A stretch of 64,000 nt of DNA from Kitasatospora sp. CB01950 (GTDB lineage: Bacteria; Actinomycetota; Actinomycetes; Streptomycetales; Streptomycetaceae), in the NCBI RefSeq assembly GCF_001905465.1, contig NZ_LISX01000004.1:62001-126000 (forward strand), given 5' to 3'. Below are positions 61,899 to 64,000 of the stretch, one piece after another (position 1 is the stretch's first letter; each line of letters starts with the position of its first letter). The notes under the pieces were generated by a model. The model did no database searches. It saw only the letters and a list, made by a program, of their open reading frames with translations, and was not told the DNA's origin. The position numbers and the translations under genes were made by a program.

Positions 61899-62846
61899 TC
61901 AGTCCACCAGCAGCACCAGCTTGCCGGTGGTGCGGCCGGTGTCGCCCAGGGCGTGTGCCTTCGCGGCCTCCTCCAGCGGGAAGACGTCGGCGATCTCGGC
62001 CCGCAGCAGGCCGCGTCCGGCCAGGTCGGCGACGGCGGCCATCCCGGCGTGGTCGGCCTCCACCAGCATCATCGCGGTACGCACGCCGAGCCGGTCGGCC
62101 TCGGCGGCCAGCCCCTCGTACGGCACGGGCAGGATCGACACCAGCAGGCCGCCCGGGCGCAGGGTGCGCAGGGAGCGCAGCTGGTACTCGCCGCCGATGG
62201 TGTCCAGCACGACGTCGACGTCCCGGACGGTCTCGGCGAAGTCGGCGGCACGGTAGTCGACCGGCTCGTCCACGCCGATGCCGCGCAGGAAGTCGTGCTT
62301 GGCAGCGCTCGCGGTGCCGATCACGTGGGCGCCGCGGGCCTTGGCGATCTGCACGGCGAGGTGGCCGACGCCGCCGGCCGCGGCGTGCACCAGCACCCGG
62401 TCGCCGGCCTTCACCCGGGCGGTGTCGACCAGCGCCTGCCAGGCGGTCAGCGCGGCCAGCGGCAGCGCGCCGGCCTGGACGACGTCCACCCCCTCGGGCC
62501 GGGCCACGAACGCCCGGGTCGGGCCGGTGACGTACTCGGCGTGGGCGCCGACGCCGTGCGGGTAGGGCAGCATGCCGAAGACCTCGTCACCGGGCTTGAA
62601 CAGGGTGACGCCGAAGCCGACGGCCTCGACGGTGCCCGCGACGTCCCAGCCGAGCACGAACGGGGGCTTGCCGAGGAAGAGGCCGTTCGCCCGGTGCTTC
62701 CAGTCCGTCGGGTTCAGGCCGGCCGCCCGGACCTTGACCAGGATCTCGCTCGTTCCGGGCTCGGGACGCGGGAGTTCCACCACATTCAGGACTTCGGGGC
62801 CGCCCAGGACGTCCTGGCTGATCGCACGCATCGTGTTCGTCGTCAT
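61899..62846 (-). CDS. NADP-dependent quinone oxidoreductase (zinc-less medium-chain dehydrogenase)
   Basis: 315 aa. The N-terminal catalytic domain (GGPEVLNVVELPRPEPGTSEILVKVRAAGLNPTDWKHR, lacking the zinc cysteines) and the Rossmann domain VLVHAAAGGVGHLAVQIAKARGAHVIGTAS (GxGxxG-like AAGGVG) match the quinone-reductase group. The ATG at 62846 begins MTTNTMRAISQDVLGG. It is divergent from a GlxA/AraC regulator gene across 81 bp, with an operator-like palindrome between them, so it is probably that regulator's target. Confidence 0.92.
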   Translation of the reverse strand: MTTNTMRAISQDVLGGPEVLNVVELPRPEPGTSEILVKVRAAGLNPTDWKHRANGLFLGKPPFVLGWDVAGTVEAVGFGVTLFKPGDEVFGMLPYPHGVGAHAEYVTGPTRAFVARPEGVDVVQAGALPLAALTAWQALVDTARVKAGDRVLVHAAAGGVGHLAVQIAKARGAHVIGTASAAKHDFLRGIGVDEPVDYRAADFAETVRDVDVVLDTIGGEYQLRSLRTLRPGGLLVSILPVPYEGLAAEADRLGVRTAMMLVEADHAGMAAVADLAGRGLLRAEIADVFPLEEAAKAHALGDTGRTTGKLVLLVD

Positions 62847-62879
62847 GCCCTCAGCCTGTCCCGACCGGGGCGGGCGCGG

Positions 62880-62899
62880 CAGTGGCATGATGGCCACTG
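62880..62899. promoter_or_regulatory. operator-like palindrome between oxidoreductase and AraC-type regulator genes
   Basis: CAGTGGC (62880-62886), ATGATG, GCCACTG (62893-62899): perfect 7-bp arms, 20 bp in total, centred between the divergent starts at 62846 and 62928. It is a likely target of the GlxA-type regulator. Confidence 0.7.
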
Positions 62900-62927
62900 T
62901 CCGATGGGATTCTGCCAGGAGGCTGCC

Positions 62928-63887
62928 GTGCCGAACGCCGCGAAGACACCGCCGCACCGGATCGCCGTGCTCGCCCTGGAGGGCGTCTACCCGTTCGAAC
63001 TCGGCATCCCCCGGCGGGTGTTCGCCGCCGCGGGCGACCGCTACGAGCTGGCCACCTGCACCGTGGACGGGCGGCCGGTGCGTTCGGACGCGGACTTCAC
63101 CATCGGCGTCGAGCACGGCCCGGAGATCCTCCGCGCGGCCGACAGCGTGGTCATCCCGCCGTTCTCGCCCGCCCTCGCCACCGCCGACCTCGACCCCGCC
63201 GTCGCCGAGGCGCTGGCGCTGATCCGGCCCGGCACCCGGCTGATCTCGATCTGCACCGGCGCGTACGTGCTCGCCGCCGCCGGCCTGCTGGACGGCCGGC
63301 CCGCCACCACCCACTGGGCGCTCGCCGACCGCTTCCGCCGGCTCTTCCCCCGGGTACGGCTCGACCCGGACGTGCTGTTCGTCGACGACGGCGACATCCT
63401 CACCTCGGCGGGCGCGGCCTCCGGCGTCGACCTGTGCCTGCACGTGCTGCGCCGCGACCACGGCGCGGCCGTCGCCAACCACGCCGCCCGGCTGGCCGTC
63501 GTCCCGCCGTGGCGCGACGGCGGGCAGGCCCAGTACATCGAGCAGCCCGTCCCGGCGGCGGGGGCCGCCGGCACCGCCGCCACCCGCGCCTGGGCGCTGG
63601 AGCGGCTGCACCTGCCGCTGACCCTGGCCGAGCTGGCCGGGCACGCCGCGATGAGCACCCGTACCTTCGCCCGCCGCTTCCACGACGAGACGGGCCAGAG
63701 CCCCGGCCGCTGGCTCACCCAGCAGCGCGTCGCCCTGGCCCGCGACCTGCTCGAATCCACCGACCTGACCGTCGACCGGATCGCCGGCCGGGTCGGCTTC
63801 GCCAACGCGGTGTCGCTGCGTCAGCACCTGCACGCGGCGATCGGCGTCTCTCCGCTCGCCTACCGGCGGACCTTCGCCGGGAATTAG
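62928..63887 (+). CDS. GlxA-family AraC-type transcriptional regulator
   Basis: 319 aa. An N-terminal DJ-1/PfpI-like domain (IAVLALEGVYPFELGIPRRVFAA ... GTRLISICTGAYVLAAAGLLDGRPATTHWALADRF) includes a Cys in the nucleophile elbow (ICTGA) and a TTHW. The C-terminal AraC double helix-turn-helix is LTLAELAGHAAMSTRTFARRFHDETGQSPGRWLTQQRVALARDLLEST and RIAGRVGFANAVSLRQHLHAAIGVSPLAYRR. The GTG start has AGGAGG 6 nt upstream. Confidence 0.93.
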   Translation: MPNAAKTPPHRIAVLALEGVYPFELGIPRRVFAAAGDRYELATCTVDGRPVRSDADFTIGVEHGPEILRAADSVVIPPFSPALATADLDPAVAEALALIRPGTRLISICTGAYVLAAAGLLDGRPATTHWALADRFRRLFPRVRLDPDVLFVDDGDILTSAGAASGVDLCLHVLRRDHGAAVANHAARLAVVPPWRDGGQAQYIEQPVPAAGAAGTAATRAWALERLHLPLTLAELAGHAAMSTRTFARRFHDETGQSPGRWLTQQRVALARDLLESTDLTVDRIAGRVGFANAVSLRQHLHAAIGVSPLAYRRTFAGN

Positions 63888-64000
63888 CCCCTGCGGCGGC
63901 GGCGCACCCCGATCACCGTGCCCGCCAGGGCAGTTGCGCCCAGTGCGGTGCCTGCGGCGAGCAGCGGTGCGGTGTTCGCGGAGGCGGTGGGCGCGTCGGC
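63884..64000 (-). CDS. C-terminal end of a surface/secreted protein
   Basis: Only the last 38 codons and TAA are in the window; the 5' part lies to the right. The sequence is Ala/Thr/Pro-rich, then a hydrophobic span (LLAAGTALGATALAGTVIGV) and a basic tail RRRRRG at the very end. This is the layout of a wall-sorting signal tail or a type I membrane protein; an LPxTG-like motif, if any, would be upstream and outside. The stop codon overlaps that of the AraC-type regulator gene by 2-3 bp on the other strand. Confidence 0.7.
   Translation of the reverse strand, partial: ADAPTASANTAPLLAAGTALGATALAGTVIGVRRRRRG

Noticed and set aside
1..64000. CRISPR arrays, tRNA/rRNA genes, insertion sequences, prophage or integrase genes
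   Set aside because: I saw no regularly spaced direct repeats, no cloverleaf with CCA-type end, no transposase or integrase motifs. A proper scan (tRNAscan, CRISPR finder) would be decisive.

Overview
The window is high-GC actinobacterial DNA (about 72-74% GC by eye, strong G/C third-codon bias, many GTG starts). A WhiB-like protein, three SpoIIE-type phosphatases with anti-sigma kinase domains, a large AfsR/SARP-type regulator, class II GlpX, a secreted GH18 chitinase with a DasR-type operator, and the oxyR-ahpCD locus all point to a Streptomyces or Kitasatospora chromosome. From memory, the order glpX - WhiB-like - class I fumarase ... oxyR-ahpC-ahpD ... pckG - hemolysin III follows the Streptomyces core chromosome, so most of the window is core with a few accessory insertions.

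Layout. 1-7.3 kb: an oligopeptide ABC importer operon on the minus strand (oppA, oppB, oppC, oppD, oppF) followed by a second oppA-like gene that runs off the left edge. 7.6-15.3 kb: typA/bipA, then two paralogous PAS-GAF-PP2C-HATPase regulators. 15.4-20.6 kb: small enzymes (NUDIX, CYTH, SPOR-like, methyltransferase, flavin-binding protein, deaminase, HAD, alpha/beta hydrolase, VOC). 20.9-23.5 kb: MFS pump plus TetR, divergent from a Uma2 nuclease-like gene across a double palindromic operator. 23.5-36.7 kb: core metabolism and housekeeping (ychF, ppgK, ispH, APC permease, xseA/xseB, nitroreductase, glpX, WhiB-like, class I fumarase). 36.7-43.0 kb: a 65-residue peptide gene divergent from a 990-residue AfsR-like regulator, then a methyltransferase and a third PP2C phosphatase. 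43.0-44.7 kb: an overlapping ATPase/HNH nuclease pair resembling the Septu anti-phage system. 44.8-52.3 kb: oxyR/ahpCD, AI-2E exporter, transglycosylase, PhoH, uppS. 52.5-59.5 kb: chitinase, prepilin peptidase, aminotransferase, pckG, hemolysin III, small membrane protein. 59.6-64 kb: MFS-TetR operon, quinone oxidoreductase divergent from a GlxA/AraC regulator, and the C-terminal end of a surface protein.

How the parts work together. glpX and pckG are the two committed gluconeogenic enzymes, and the fumarase and polyphosphate glucokinase fit the same central-carbon theme. The chitinase and opp importer supply amino-sugar and peptide nutrients. oxyR divergent from ahpCD is a self-contained peroxide-stress module. 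The three PP2C/HATPase proteins are probably partner-switching regulators of anti-sigma/anti-anti-sigma pairs. The most unusual parts are the ATPase/HNH pair (probable phage defence) and the AfsR-like regulator/small peptide pair, whose intergenic region carries 11-bp-spaced heptamer repeats placed as in SARP operators. Everything here comes from reading the sequence; no database search was run.
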